From assembly GCA_002495625.1 (NCBI GenBank), contig DAGC01000005.1:62001-126000 (forward strand): a DNA stretch of 64,000 bases. The letters run 5' to 3'. Position 1 is the first letter of the stretch. The number at the start of each line of letters is the position of its first letter. The position numbers were made by a program, and so were the translations under genes. Below the pieces are notes generated by a model that did not search any database, had not been told where the DNA came from, and saw nothing but the letters and a program-made list of their open reading frames with translations. Positions 42,759 through 52,600 of this stretch are shown one piece after another. The DNA is from Methanobacterium sp. UBA375 (GTDB taxonomy: Archaea; Methanobacteriota; Methanobacteria; Methanobacteriales; Methanobacteriaceae).

Positions 42759-43520
42759 TCATTGGTATACTTCAACATCTTTCTGTGTAAGATAATTCTT
42801 AACCTCCCGTACGCTGTAAGTACGGAAATGGAACACAGAGGCGGCAAGTAATATTGATGCTCCGCTTTTTGCAGCATCATAGAAGTGAGATAATTTACCA
42901 GCGCCACCAGAAGCCACCACAGGCACATTAACTGCATCAGAGATAGCTTTGATATATTCCAGGTCATAACCATCCAGTGTTCCATCACCATCCATACTGG
43001 TGGGCAGTATAACCCCTGCGCCTAAAGATTCACATTCTTTAGCCCATTCTACTGCGTCAATACCCACAGGTTTAGTACCGCCTGACACTACCACATCAAA
43101 TCCCGATGGCATTTCTGAATTCCTGCAGGCGTCCACGGCAATGGTTATCCTCTCTGAACCAAACTTTTCAGAGGCCTCTTCTATTAGTTGGGGACGTTCA
43201 ACTGCAGCACTGTTTATTGACACCTTATATGCCCCGGCTTTCAAGGTCAACTCCATATCCTCTAGGGATGCTATACCTCCACCAACCGTTAGGGGAATAT
43301 CTATAACTGAAGACACATTCTTTACCCATTCCAGTCTAGTTCCCCGGTTCTCTAAAGTCGCGGCTATGTCCAGCATAGCTAACTCATCTGCACCTTCCCT
43401 TTGATACAAAGCAGCACATTCAACTGGATCTCCAGCATCTTTTAGATCTACAAAGTGAACCCCTTTAACTACCCTTCCATCCTTCATATCCAGACAGGGC
43501 ATTATCTTAACCTTGGCCAT
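42759..43520 (-). CDS. hisF: Imidazole glycerol phosphate synthase, cyclase subunit HisF
   Basis: 253 residues from ATG 43520 (MAKVKIMPCLDMKDGRVVKGVHF); GGAGAG lies eight bases upstream and excludes the longer frame from 43544. It is a (beta-alpha)8 barrel using ammonia from HisH to close the imidazole ring. Asp11 (CLDMKDGR) is the catalytic acid/base, TVGGGIASLEDME the first phosphate site, VAVDACRN carries the second catalytic Asp, and VVASGGAGKLSHF the second phosphate site. hisH is at 10250-10861. Confidence 0.95.
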   Translation of the reverse strand: MAKVKIMPCLDMKDGRVVKGVHFVDLKDAGDPVECAALYQREGADELAMLDIAATLENRGTRLEWVKNVSSVIDIPLTVGGGIASLEDMELTLKAGAYKVSINSAAVERPQLIEEASEKFGSERITIAVDACRNSEMPSGFDVVVSGGTKPVGIDAVEWAKECESLGAGVILPTSMDGDGTLDGYDLEYIKAISDAVNVPVVASGGAGKLSHFYDAAKSGASILLAASVFHFRTYSVREVKNYLTQKDVEVYQ

Positions 43521-43615
43521 AATACTATCTCTCCAAACAATCATTAACTATGATTACATTAATTTAACTTATAAATGATCAAATCTTTTTTAACATCAGG
43601 TATTGGAGAACGATC

Positions 43616-44869
43616 ATGCTGAACGCTGAAACCTATATAACACCCCAAGAAGGAATTGGAGGAGAAATAAGGAAGAAATATGATGATTTTTACGTGGAAG
43701 AAATACCAGAATCAAAACCCACGGGAACAGGCCCTAACACCTGGATTTTCATAGAGAAAATAGGTAGAAATACTTTAGATGTGGTACTGGACATAGCCCG
43801 GGAATATAAACTAAGCAGGAAGAGAATGGGCTTTGCTGGAATGAAAGATAAAGCAGCCGTCACCCGCCAATGGATCTGCGTAAGCAACATGGAACCAGAA
43901 AACCTCCAGGAATTGGAGGAGAAACTGTACAACGTGAAAATACTTGAAATCACACGGAATGAGAAAAAATTAAGAATAGGACAATTATTGGGTAACAAAT
44001 TTAAAATATTAATCAGGAACACCCCAGATCCAGAGAAAGACTCCGTAACTAGCCAGGAAATTCTTACAAAGCTCACCAAGACAGGAGTCCCCAACTACTA
44101 TGGATGGCAGAGGTTCGGGAAAAAACGGCCCAACACCCACGTCGTGGGCAAATTCCTGGTACAAAACGACCTTAAAGGTGCAGTGGATTCTTATATTGGA
44201 AATCCATATCCAGAAGAATCGAAACACATTCAAAACGCCAGGCAACTATACGATGAAGGTAAATACCTGGAAGCGTATGAAAGCATGCCTGCTGGGATGA
44301 GGTACGAGAAAATGATGCTCCGGGAACTCATGAGGGAGTACAAAAAGAAGCAGGAGTTAGATGATAATTCCTATATGAAGGCACTTAGGAGCCTCCCCAA
44401 GCCATTAAGTCGCATGTTCGTCCATGCCTACCAATCCTATCTCTTTAACTGGGTAGTGAGTGAGAGGGCCAAGTTAGGAGTAGATAAATACGTGGAAGGA
44501 GACATTTTAATCGATAATAGGGAACATTTAATCCACGAATTCAACCCCGAAGATGTCGAGGAACAGATTAAAGATTTCCAGGCACATCCTACCGCACCAC
44601 TCTATGGTACTAAAGTTCCACTGGCTGAAGGCGAGATAGGTGAGATAGAACGCCGGGTCCTGGCCGAAGAAGACCTGAAACTCGAAGACTTCACCGTGCC
44701 CAAAATGCCTAAACTGGGAAGCCATGGACTTAGGAGGGCTGTGAGATTTAAAGTATGGGACACCACTGCAGAGTGCACCGATGAAGGGGTGTTATTAGGA
44801 TTTTCCATACCTAAAGGATGTTATGCCACTGCTGTTCTCAGGGAAGTGATGAAAAAAGATGTTTATTAA
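43616..44869 (+). CDS. truD: tRNA pseudouridine synthase D (TruD)
   Basis: 417 residues; GGAG lies seven bases before the ATG. The TruD signature GFAGMKDKAAVTRQW (residues about 80-94) contains the catalytic Asp. GNKFKILIRN and PNYYGWQRFGKKRPNTHVVGK are further family marks, and an inserted TRUD domain follows (LSRMFVHAYQSYLFNWVVSER). It converts a uridine of tRNA (U13 in E. coli) to pseudouridine. The next gene starts 31 bases later on the same strand. Confidence 0.94.
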   Translation: MLNAETYITPQEGIGGEIRKKYDDFYVEEIPESKPTGTGPNTWIFIEKIGRNTLDVVLDIAREYKLSRKRMGFAGMKDKAAVTRQWICVSNMEPENLQELEEKLYNVKILEITRNEKKLRIGQLLGNKFKILIRNTPDPEKDSVTSQEILTKLTKTGVPNYYGWQRFGKKRPNTHVVGKFLVQNDLKGAVDSYIGNPYPEESKHIQNARQLYDEGKYLEAYESMPAGMRYEKMMLRELMREYKKKQELDDNSYMKALRSLPKPLSRMFVHAYQSYLFNWVVSERAKLGVDKYVEGDILIDNREHLIHEFNPEDVEEQIKDFQAHPTAPLYGTKVPLAEGEIGEIERRVLAEEDLKLEDFTVPKMPKLGSHGLRRAVRFKVWDTTAECTDEGVLLGFSIPKGCYATAVLREVMKKDVY

Positions 44870-44900
44870 TTTTTACAGATTTTAACGGGAGATACGATTG

Positions 44901-45410
44901 ATGAAGGTCAAAATAATAGAAAGAGAAGTACTCAACCCCCTGGCAGATACCGAAGCATTAGAAGTAGAAATAAATCCTATCCCCGAAAAGATAGATTCCA
45001 TATCTTTTGTGGATAATACAAAACCTAACGCAGATGTCCTGCTCGATACAATCAGGGAAAATCTAAAATTCAAGAATCCAATCAATGTCAGAAAGCCAGC
45101 CGGCGCCCCCGGGACAGATGAACAGATGAAACAGGTGCGGGCCGATTTATCTATCTTAACTTTAGGAGATTGTGGATCCTGTACTACATGGCTGATATTA
45201 GACGCTATAAAACTCGAAAAACAGGGAACACCCACCATATCGGTCTGTTCGGATATTTTCGCACCATTCGCCCGGGAACTGGCCGAGTCCTATGGGGCTG
45301 GCGGACTGAGAATAGTTGAAGTGGAACACCCCCTGGCAGGACAGTCCAGGGAATCCATTGAAAATAAAGGGCAGAAGGTAATCAATCAAATTAAAACCAT
45401 AATTGATTAG
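44901..45410 (+). CDS. UGSC-motif protein, cysteine form (selenoprotein homologue)
   Basis: 169 residues from ATG 44901; GGGAGA lies seven bases upstream. The centre reads LTLGDCGSCTTWLILDAIKLEKQGTPTISVCSDIFAPFARELAESYG, which matches the UGSC (seleno)protein family, in which the first residue of the motif is selenocysteine in some bacteria and Cys here (TGT codon). The HPLAGQ near the end is also typical. A C-x-x-C redox centre is therefore likely. The chemistry of the family is unknown. The next gene begins about 10 bases after the stop, so the two form an operon and perhaps a complex. Confidence 0.75.
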   Translation: MKVKIIEREVLNPLADTEALEVEINPIPEKIDSISFVDNTKPNADVLLDTIRENLKFKNPINVRKPAGAPGTDEQMKQVRADLSILTLGDCGSCTTWLILDAIKLEKQGTPTISVCSDIFAPFARELAESYGAGGLRIVEVEHPLAGQSRESIENKGQKVINQIKTIID

Positions 45411-45420
45411 AGAGAAGAAC

Positions 45421-46608
45421 ATGGCCAAAAAAGATACCAAAAAGAAAGGCGCTGAAGCTCCCAAGGTCAATGAAAACTGCGGCTGCCTGATTGATGAATT
45501 CATAGTACAAAATAGCCCGGATAAGGAGAGACTCTGCAGTATCCAGGAAGCTGACTTTGAAATATTCACCGATCCCGATGCAGAAAAGGTCAGCAATGAA
45601 TTTTACATTAAAAACCAGACTGATGGGCTGCCCATAATACCTCCAACCAGATCCAGGGTTGATAAGTTTCTTAAATACTCGGATCTAAAACCGGAAGAAA
45701 TAATAGCCATACTACCCCCTAAAAGGGGAAAAGCCACCCTGGAAAAAGTAGCCATAAACGCGGTGATGGCTGGGTGCCTCTCCAACTTCATGCCTGTGGT
45801 CCAGCACGCAGTTAAAGCGGTGAGCCAGGAGAAATTCAACCTCCCAGGGATAAACGCAACAACCCACCCCATATCGATATGTGCCATAGTAAATGGCCCC
45901 GTATCTACTGAACTTGCTATAAACAGCGGTGCTGGGTGTTTAGGACCGGGAAATATAGCCAACGCAACCATGGGCCGGGCATTACGATTATCTATGATCA
46001 ACATCGCCGGAGCCGTTCCCGGCATAGGCGACCACGCCACCATGGGATCCCCGGCAAAGTACAGTTTCTGTTTCGCTGAGGCAGAATCTGAAAGTCCATG
46101 GGAACCATTACATGTGGAGAGAGGTTACAAATCAGACGTCAGCACAGTCACCATGATGGCCGCAGAGGCACCCCAGAACGTCAACGACCACCGAAGCACT
46201 AAGGCGGAGGATCTCCTGGACACCATCATTCACACCGCGGCGGTGGCCGGGTGTAACAACAGCCATGTACCCGGCGAACTACTCATTATCATGGGACCAG
46301 AGCATGTTAAAACTGTTTATGATGATGGTTGGACGAAGGATGATGTGAAAGAATATATGCACGAAAAAGCCATCGTACCAGTCGAATTGGGGGATCGTGG
46401 CGGCAGGAAACTGGACGAAAAATGGATCACTGACGGTATGGTCAAGATAACCCGTTCACCAGAAGATGTGGTGTTAGTAGTGGCAGGAGGGCCTGGCAGA
46501 CATTCCATGGTCGCCCCGGGTTTCGGCACATCCTCTGAATCTGTAACCCTCCCATTGATGCTTAAGGATGGGACGGCTGCAAAATCAGTGGAAGAATTTA
46601 AAGGGTGA
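45421..46608 (+). CDS. Conserved partner of the UGSC-motif protein, function unknown
   Basis: 395 residues from ATG 45421, after a GAGAAG site; the frame from TTG 45403 overlaps the previous gene and is less likely. The N-terminal 15 residues are Lys-rich, then NENCGCLIDEF gives a C-x-C. The core is Gly/Ala-rich with glycine loops (SGAGCLGPGNIANATMGRAL, GAVPGIGDHATMGSPAKYSF, VVAGGPGRHSMVAPGFGTS) and several cysteines (MAGCLSNF, VAGCNNSH). I recognise no enzyme family. Tight linkage to the UGSC protein suggests a two-component redox enzyme or reductase system; this is inference. Confidence 0.65.
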   Translation: MAKKDTKKKGAEAPKVNENCGCLIDEFIVQNSPDKERLCSIQEADFEIFTDPDAEKVSNEFYIKNQTDGLPIIPPTRSRVDKFLKYSDLKPEEIIAILPPKRGKATLEKVAINAVMAGCLSNFMPVVQHAVKAVSQEKFNLPGINATTHPISICAIVNGPVSTELAINSGAGCLGPGNIANATMGRALRLSMINIAGAVPGIGDHATMGSPAKYSFCFAEAESESPWEPLHVERGYKSDVSTVTMMAAEAPQNVNDHRSTKAEDLLDTIIHTAAVAGCNNSHVPGELLIIMGPEHVKTVYDDGWTKDDVKEYMHEKAIVPVELGDRGGRKLDEKWITDGMVKITRSPEDVVLVVAGGPGRHSMVAPGFGTSSESVTLPLMLKDGTAAKSVEEFKG

Positions 46609-46643
46609 ATAAAAACTTTAGATAGAAATTAGATTAAAAAAGG

Positions 46644-47105
46644 CTAGCTAACTCTTTCTATTTCTTCATCCCAAATTTCCTGATTCTCCAGGATATATTC
46701 GGCGATCAACTCCTTACACTCATCAAGGTCCAGGTTAACCAGTTCCACTCCATGCTCCTTTAGATAATTCTCAGGACCGGGGAAGGTTTCATTTTCACCA
46801 GCCACCACCTTCGGAATCTTATAAAGTAGAATCAAACCACTGCACATGTCACAGGGAACCAGGGTGGTGTATAACGTGCATCTTTTATAATCAGCACCCT
46901 TTAACTTACCAGCGCCTTCCAGACAGTCCATTTCAGCATGGAGGATGGTGGATCCATCCTGTATGAGGCGGTTATGTCCCCTTCCCACTATTTCACCATC
47001 TTCAACCAGGACTGCGCCGATGGGGATTCCACCTTCACTTAAGCTTTTACGGGCTTCTTTGATGGCTTCCTGGATGAATTTGTGGTGTTTTTTCAGTTCT
47101 TTCAT
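46644..47105 (-). CDS. Cytosine deaminase-like nucleobase deaminase, yeast FCY1 type
   Basis: 153 residues of the zinc cytidine deaminase superfamily: His56-x-Glu58 (ILHAEMDCLEGAGKL) and Cys85/Cys88 (TLVPCDMCSG). From memory the sequence runs alongside yeast cytosine deaminase: EGGIPIGAVLVEDGEIVGRGHNR, KRCTLYTTLVPCDMCSGLILLYKIPKVVAGENETF and EIWDEEI at the C-terminus. It probably converts cytosine to uracil for pyrimidine salvage. A tRNA adenosine deaminase (TadA) or guanine deaminase is a less likely alternative. It sits downstream of nothing obviously related. Confidence 0.82.
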   Translation of the reverse strand: MKELKKHHKFIQEAIKEARKSLSEGGIPIGAVLVEDGEIVGRGHNRLIQDGSTILHAEMDCLEGAGKLKGADYKRCTLYTTLVPCDMCSGLILLYKIPKVVAGENETFPGPENYLKEHGVELVNLDLDECKELIAEYILENQEIWDEEIERVS

Positions 47106-47149
47106 AAAAATGAGATTTAAAAATTAAAAAAAATAGTTTTCAGAAATTT

Positions 47150-49456
47150 TTAGTACCGTTTCCGGTCCCTTAATTCCTGCATTTTACCCGGGTTCCATCC
47201 ACCAGAGGCGGATTTGGATCGTCCGACCTGCTGCACGTATCCGGTGATGCGGTCGTACCATTCCACTTCTTTTTGTTCTCCACAGGTGGCGCATTGTTCC
47301 TGTAATCCTTTCATCAGGGTTTTGCATTTGATGCAGAAGCTTAGTGCTGAACTGTAGGCCCAGAATCCTAGGTCAGATTTACGGGCTATTTTCTGGGTTA
47401 AGCTCATCAGGGAGTCTGGTTCGCTGTAGGCTTCTCCCATGAAGGCGTGGAATATATGTCCTCCCAGGGTTAATGGGTGGAATTTTTCTTCGATCTTTAT
47501 CTTCTCCGGTAGTAATACATCGGAGTTTACCGGGACGTGGGATGAATTGGTGTAGTAGGAGGCTTCGGCATCTCCCTGGACTATGATTTTGTCCTTGAAT
47601 TTCTCCCGGTCGAGCATGGCGAACCGGTAGGCGGTTGACTCAGCTGGGGTCTGTAATACGGTCCATCTGAGTCCAGTTTCTTCCTTGAGTTCTTTAGCTC
47701 TCTGGTTCATGTATTTAATTATTTTTAATCCAAATTTTCTGGAGTCAGGGTTTTCTATTCCTTCTCCGCAGTGGTACTGGAGCATTTCGTTGAGTCCAAC
47801 GAAACCAAAGGATAGGGTGGCGTTGTCTATGCTGTAGTACCTGTCACCATCGAATTCCTGGGTAAGGAATGGTAACAGGCTGTAATCGTCCAGACAGCTC
47901 AGGGCATGTTTACGCCTGAGTAGCAGCACTTCTTCGGCTTGGTGCAGATAGTTGTCCAGGTAATCGAATACTTCTGTATCATCACGGGAGCTGTAGGCCA
48001 TTCTAGGTAGGTTAAGGGTTATGTATGCCAGGTTACCTGTTCGCAGGCAGTCCTGTGACCAGTCACCGGTCCAGTTATCACCCAAAGATGTTCGGCATCC
48101 CATGTAGTTGGCCAGGTTTCCCCGGTAGTCAGGGAGCATGTTGGCAAAGTAGGGGGTACCATACTTGGCGGAAAGTTCATGCACTCGTCTCAGGTCATCT
48201 TCAAACTCGTTTTTGAGGACTTTATCCCTTAATACGTAGATGGTGTTGGGGAACAGGTGTGGTTTACCGTCTGAGTCTCCCTGAAGGAGATTTTCGGTGA
48301 AAGCACGCTGCAGAATTCGGACTTCTTCTTCGAAGTCTCCGTAGGTTCCAACCAGTTTACCCTTAGGTCCGTAAGCTGGTTCGTCCTTGAGGAAGTCGGG
48401 GACGGTGAACTCCAGGTTTATGGAAGTGAATGGTACCTGTGAGCCTCTAGCGGCGTAGGCCATGTTAAGATTATAGATGAGCATCTGCACTGCCTGTTTC
48501 ACCTTTTCATAGGGCAGTCCTGCTGCAAATGGGGCTACAAAAACGTTCCACAGGCTCATGGATTGTCCGCCGCTCATGTTCTGCTGGGCGGCGAGCATGA
48601 TCTCTCCGGCGTGGTTCATCAGGGTTTCAATATGGTTAGGAGGTCCGGCTACGGAAGTATGGTCCCCTGTACCGTCTACTTTCAACCCGTGCTTGATAAA
48701 TAATCTTAAATCATGCTGCAGGCAATTTAAAGGCCGGCCTGCAAAGAATTCCAGGTCATGGATGTGTATTCCCCCGCTCATATGGGCGTCGGCCAGTTCA
48801 CTGGGGAGACAATGTAGTAAAGCGTACTGTTTGAGGGCTTCGTCTGCCACGTACTTATGTACCGTCTCGGGATTGTGTATCATATTGGCGTTGTCCCGGG
48901 AACCGTTTTCTATAAGATTGGTGATGTTATAAACAGGAATACCCAGCCTGGTGTACTTGCGTCTCAGGGTTTCCAGTCCGTACTCCACCAGTTTGGTGTT
49001 TACGATCTCCCTGATCATGGGAGCGGTGAGGTATTCTACGTTGAGTTTTTTCAGTTCTTTATATACGTTGGTGGCGATTTTCCGGGCTAAATTTTCTGAA
49101 GCACCGGTTTCTACAATGAGTGTTTGTTCTATCTTGGTCTGGTCGAAGGTTTCTATGGTGTCTCTGGAGGTTCGTACCCGTAGGGTGTTGGCGTTGAAGT
49201 ATCTTTCCGCGGCTTTCTTATCCACATTCTTTAGGGAGTCGTAGACCAGCATCTTTATTTCCTTGGTAGTCATCCCATCGTAGGCTGCAGTAGCTACTTG
49301 TGAGGCTATTTTCTCCGCAGCCCATAGTGGAACATCCACCATCAGGCAGGATTTAACTATTTTCTCGTGACTGAACCTTTCAAATATCCCGTTATTCTTT
49401 AACACACAACTGTGGGCTTTTGTAGGAAGTGCAGCAATAATGCGTGCATCTTTCAT
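47150..49456 (-). CDS. nrdD: Anaerobic (class III) ribonucleoside-triphosphate reductase
   Basis: 768 residues; GGAGG precedes the ATG. An N-terminal ATP-cone (about residues 15-105: NGIFERFSHEKIVKSCL, RKYTRLG) senses ATP/dATP. The catalytic barrel contains NAYGR-independent features such as MSGGIHIHDLEFFAGRPLNC and ENLLQGDSDGKPHLFPN. The C-terminus has four zinc cysteines (CIKCKTLMKGLQEQCATCG) and the glycyl-radical motif RITGY with the radical glycine near residue 739. It makes dNTPs under anaerobic conditions. The activase NrdG is not in the window. No intein interrupts it. Confidence 0.95.
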   Translation of the reverse strand: MKDARIIAALPTKAHSCVLKNNGIFERFSHEKIVKSCLMVDVPLWAAEKIASQVATAAYDGMTTKEIKMLVYDSLKNVDKKAAERYFNANTLRVRTSRDTIETFDQTKIEQTLIVETGASENLARKIATNVYKELKKLNVEYLTAPMIREIVNTKLVEYGLETLRRKYTRLGIPVYNITNLIENGSRDNANMIHNPETVHKYVADEALKQYALLHCLPSELADAHMSGGIHIHDLEFFAGRPLNCLQHDLRLFIKHGLKVDGTGDHTSVAGPPNHIETLMNHAGEIMLAAQQNMSGGQSMSLWNVFVAPFAAGLPYEKVKQAVQMLIYNLNMAYAARGSQVPFTSINLEFTVPDFLKDEPAYGPKGKLVGTYGDFEEEVRILQRAFTENLLQGDSDGKPHLFPNTIYVLRDKVLKNEFEDDLRRVHELSAKYGTPYFANMLPDYRGNLANYMGCRTSLGDNWTGDWSQDCLRTGNLAYITLNLPRMAYSSRDDTEVFDYLDNYLHQAEEVLLLRRKHALSCLDDYSLLPFLTQEFDGDRYYSIDNATLSFGFVGLNEMLQYHCGEGIENPDSRKFGLKIIKYMNQRAKELKEETGLRWTVLQTPAESTAYRFAMLDREKFKDKIIVQGDAEASYYTNSSHVPVNSDVLLPEKIKIEEKFHPLTLGGHIFHAFMGEAYSEPDSLMSLTQKIARKSDLGFWAYSSALSFCIKCKTLMKGLQEQCATCGEQKEVEWYDRITGYVQQVGRSKSASGGWNPGKMQELRDRKRY

Positions 49457-49603
49457 ATTTTATCCTCCAAATTTGGCTTAAAAACTAATGAATTAAGAAT
49501 TTTCTTGGCAATATCAACTCTTTTATAAGAAATTTGACACCCCTAACTTAGACATACTTTTCTACATTTTATTTGTGCTAATACCATATAAAAAATTTTC
49601 CTT

Positions 49604-52600
49604 CTATAAGAACACATCGAGTGAACTCTGTTTTGATTTGTCACTTTCAAATAGAGAATTTATACTGAATTCTATTAACTCAATTCTCTGGATCAGGTAG
49701 TTGTTGATGGGATACTTCTTGGATAATTCCTTGGAAATTTCCAGATATTTGACCACAGAACCCTTAGAAATACTTAAGATGAGATTTCCGCCGCAGGTAC
49801 ACTCACCAGAAAGTGGCATCCTCCGGTATTTCTTGTTGCACTTGGTGCAGCGAACTTTCTGCCTGGCGAAGGCCCGGATATTACCTGCCATATCCGGGAG
49901 GAAATGGGAGTTCAGCACACCTTCAACCACACCCTTCTGGTCCACTGCCCGTATTTTTTCGGCCAATTTAATTTGTTCATCCACCTTTTCTTTCATGGTG
50001 GGTAGCAATTTGTACAGGGACACCTTAGGTCCGCTGTGGATGCTGGTGGTCCCATGGGAGTAGATCAGTCCCTGGTACTGAGCTTCTGTACCCAGCCTTT
50101 TATCAACGTTATCTATGATGGACACGATATCTGATGGTTTTTTTAGCTTTAAGCTGCTCTGGTACATTTCCAGGGGAAGCTGAGGCATGGTGTCTATGTT
50201 ATGGGATTCATCATCTATTTCTTCTGGATCTATCCGGGATGATAGAACCAGTGGGGCGTCCATACGCCCTCCCCGGGAGCTGGGCAGGTAAACCTTGGAG
50301 AAATTTAACAGACAGTCAAGTAATAGCATTATGGCATCTTCGTCACTGTCACAGTTTCTCCTTTTAGCGCTGTGGAAGTAGGGGTGTGCATAACAGCCTG
50401 AAGCCGTGGTGAAACCGACTACACGTCCCAGAACACCCGCGGATGTGTGGGGTGCTAGACCAACCACCAGGTGTCCCACCAGATCCTTGTAGTTCTTCAG
50501 ATTGTAGAATCTGTCCATGCCATAGAACTTCTCCAGTAAATCATCCACGAAGTGGGTTACTTTAAGGAGATACTCAGCGCATTTTTCGGAGATGACCAAG
50601 TCCTGCACCTTTAATTCCACTATCTGCTCGTCACTTTCCACTTCATCTCCATTTATATCATGGGTGTATCCTAATTCCCGTAATTTCTGGGGGGTGACTT
50701 TGATCTCACGGGGTATGAAGTGGGTTAGTGGGAGGTCGGTGGAGTCATGCCGGATGGTAGCATCTTTAAAGGTATAAACACCATTTTTAGCCCTTAAAAT
50801 ACCCTTCTCCAGGGGTTCCGGGAATTTTTCTTCGGATATCATCCCGATAACCCCTTTGATTTCATCCATCTTCCGGATGCCCACCCTCTCATAGGCCTTC
50901 TTTAAGAGGTGGCCCAGGTTTATCTTCTTCCTACCGGAACCGGTGGGCAGGGCTCTTCCTCCGCAGGCAGGGCAGATGGCCTGCATGGACCCAATACCAC
51001 ATTGGTTGCAGCGGCACCGGGCTATTTCCACTGTTATGTTTCCTCTTTTCGCTGCATCGACTATGTTACGCCTGCTTCCCCCGGCATTACCTATGGGGAA
51101 CAGTGCATGGGGTGCGGGTTTCATCATCCTTTCCTTGGTTTTCTCTGGCCTGCCCACCCTACCACCAAGGTAGGTAGGTGCTTTGGCCATTATCTGGACT
51201 GGTGAAACCTTGTTAATAGCTTCCATAGTTTTTAGTTCTTCATCCAGTGGTTCTGGTAATGTATTTAATAGGGCGTAGGTGTCGTCTTCATCAATGATGA
51301 CTTTCCCATCTTTTACCCGGTGCTCAACACCTAAAATCTCCAATATCCTCTTCTCCGGATTTATATCACCGCTAATTTTATCATCATCGATATTTTCATT
51401 TAACCAGCCTCGAACACGGTTGATTTCCTGGGCAGAGGCATCATGATAAAAGTAAGTATATTTAGGGTGTAACGGTACAGAATATTTCCTGGAAATTTGA
51501 AAGGCTTCCTCGGAGGTGATCTCATTTTTTAAGAGCTCTAGATCCAGGTCACCACTGTACTCGGGGGATTCTTGAACAGTCTGGGTCCACCATTCTTCAC
51601 ACCAGCCGGATGGGAGTAGTACGTGGTTGTTTCTAAGAAATTCTCCAAATGCAACCAGCATATCCCCTAAAAATAGGATTTCATCCACTTCATGTTTTAA
51701 TTTTTTGGCCTGTTCCGTTGAATTAATCTTTACAACTGATCCATCTTTTAATTTTACTATGGGACCGTCTATACTGTCAACGGGTACCACACAGTTTCCC
51801 TTACCTGGTCTTTCAATTTTCATCTGGGTGCCCACCGCCAGAAACTCCACTATCTCCATGGTGGCTGGGTGGATGCCCATGGCAGCCAGGCCACTGTTTC
51901 TGGCTCTTCCATATCTTAAACGGAAACCTCCCTTTGTCTGGGGATAGGACAGGACTGGTCTTCCCCCTATGATATCCTGCATGTATTTTTCGTCCACTTT
52001 GGAGCTTTCACCCTCATCTTCTTCAGTTTTAGGGGCTTTCTTAGAGAATTTCTCTAACCACAGCCAGCCCTTTATATCCAGTTTTTTAGCGTACTTCCTT
52101 ACTTTCGGGGCTTTCTGTATGATTCCTTCTACCATGGCGAGTAACGCCCCTCCACGAATTTGGTTGGTTTCCACCCTCTCCAGATCCCGGTGGGATACTT
52201 CAACCTTGTCTGTTGGTTCGCCGGTTACCTCTACTGGTATGTTCTTAGCCGCTAATCTCACTTCTTCCGGGCTGGGGGAGTACTGGAGGTTGGTTACTTC
52301 AGATTCGTACAGCTCCACCTCTTCCACGTAGCGTTCTATCTCCCTTTCAGAAGGTTTATACCGGTCTAAGTTCAGGGATAACCGGATGTAATCACCTAAA
52401 AGCACGGCCATAGCGGCTGCAGTTCCTCCTGCACTTCTTATTGGCCCGGCAAAATACACAGCCAGGTACCAGCCTCCGTCGAAGTTTCTTTTAATCTTTA
52501 ATTTCGCAATTCCTTCTAAGGGGGCGGCGACCACACCTTCAGTTAATATGGCCAGGGCAGTCCGTATGGACTGATCAGCTTTTGCTTCCTTAACCTCGAT

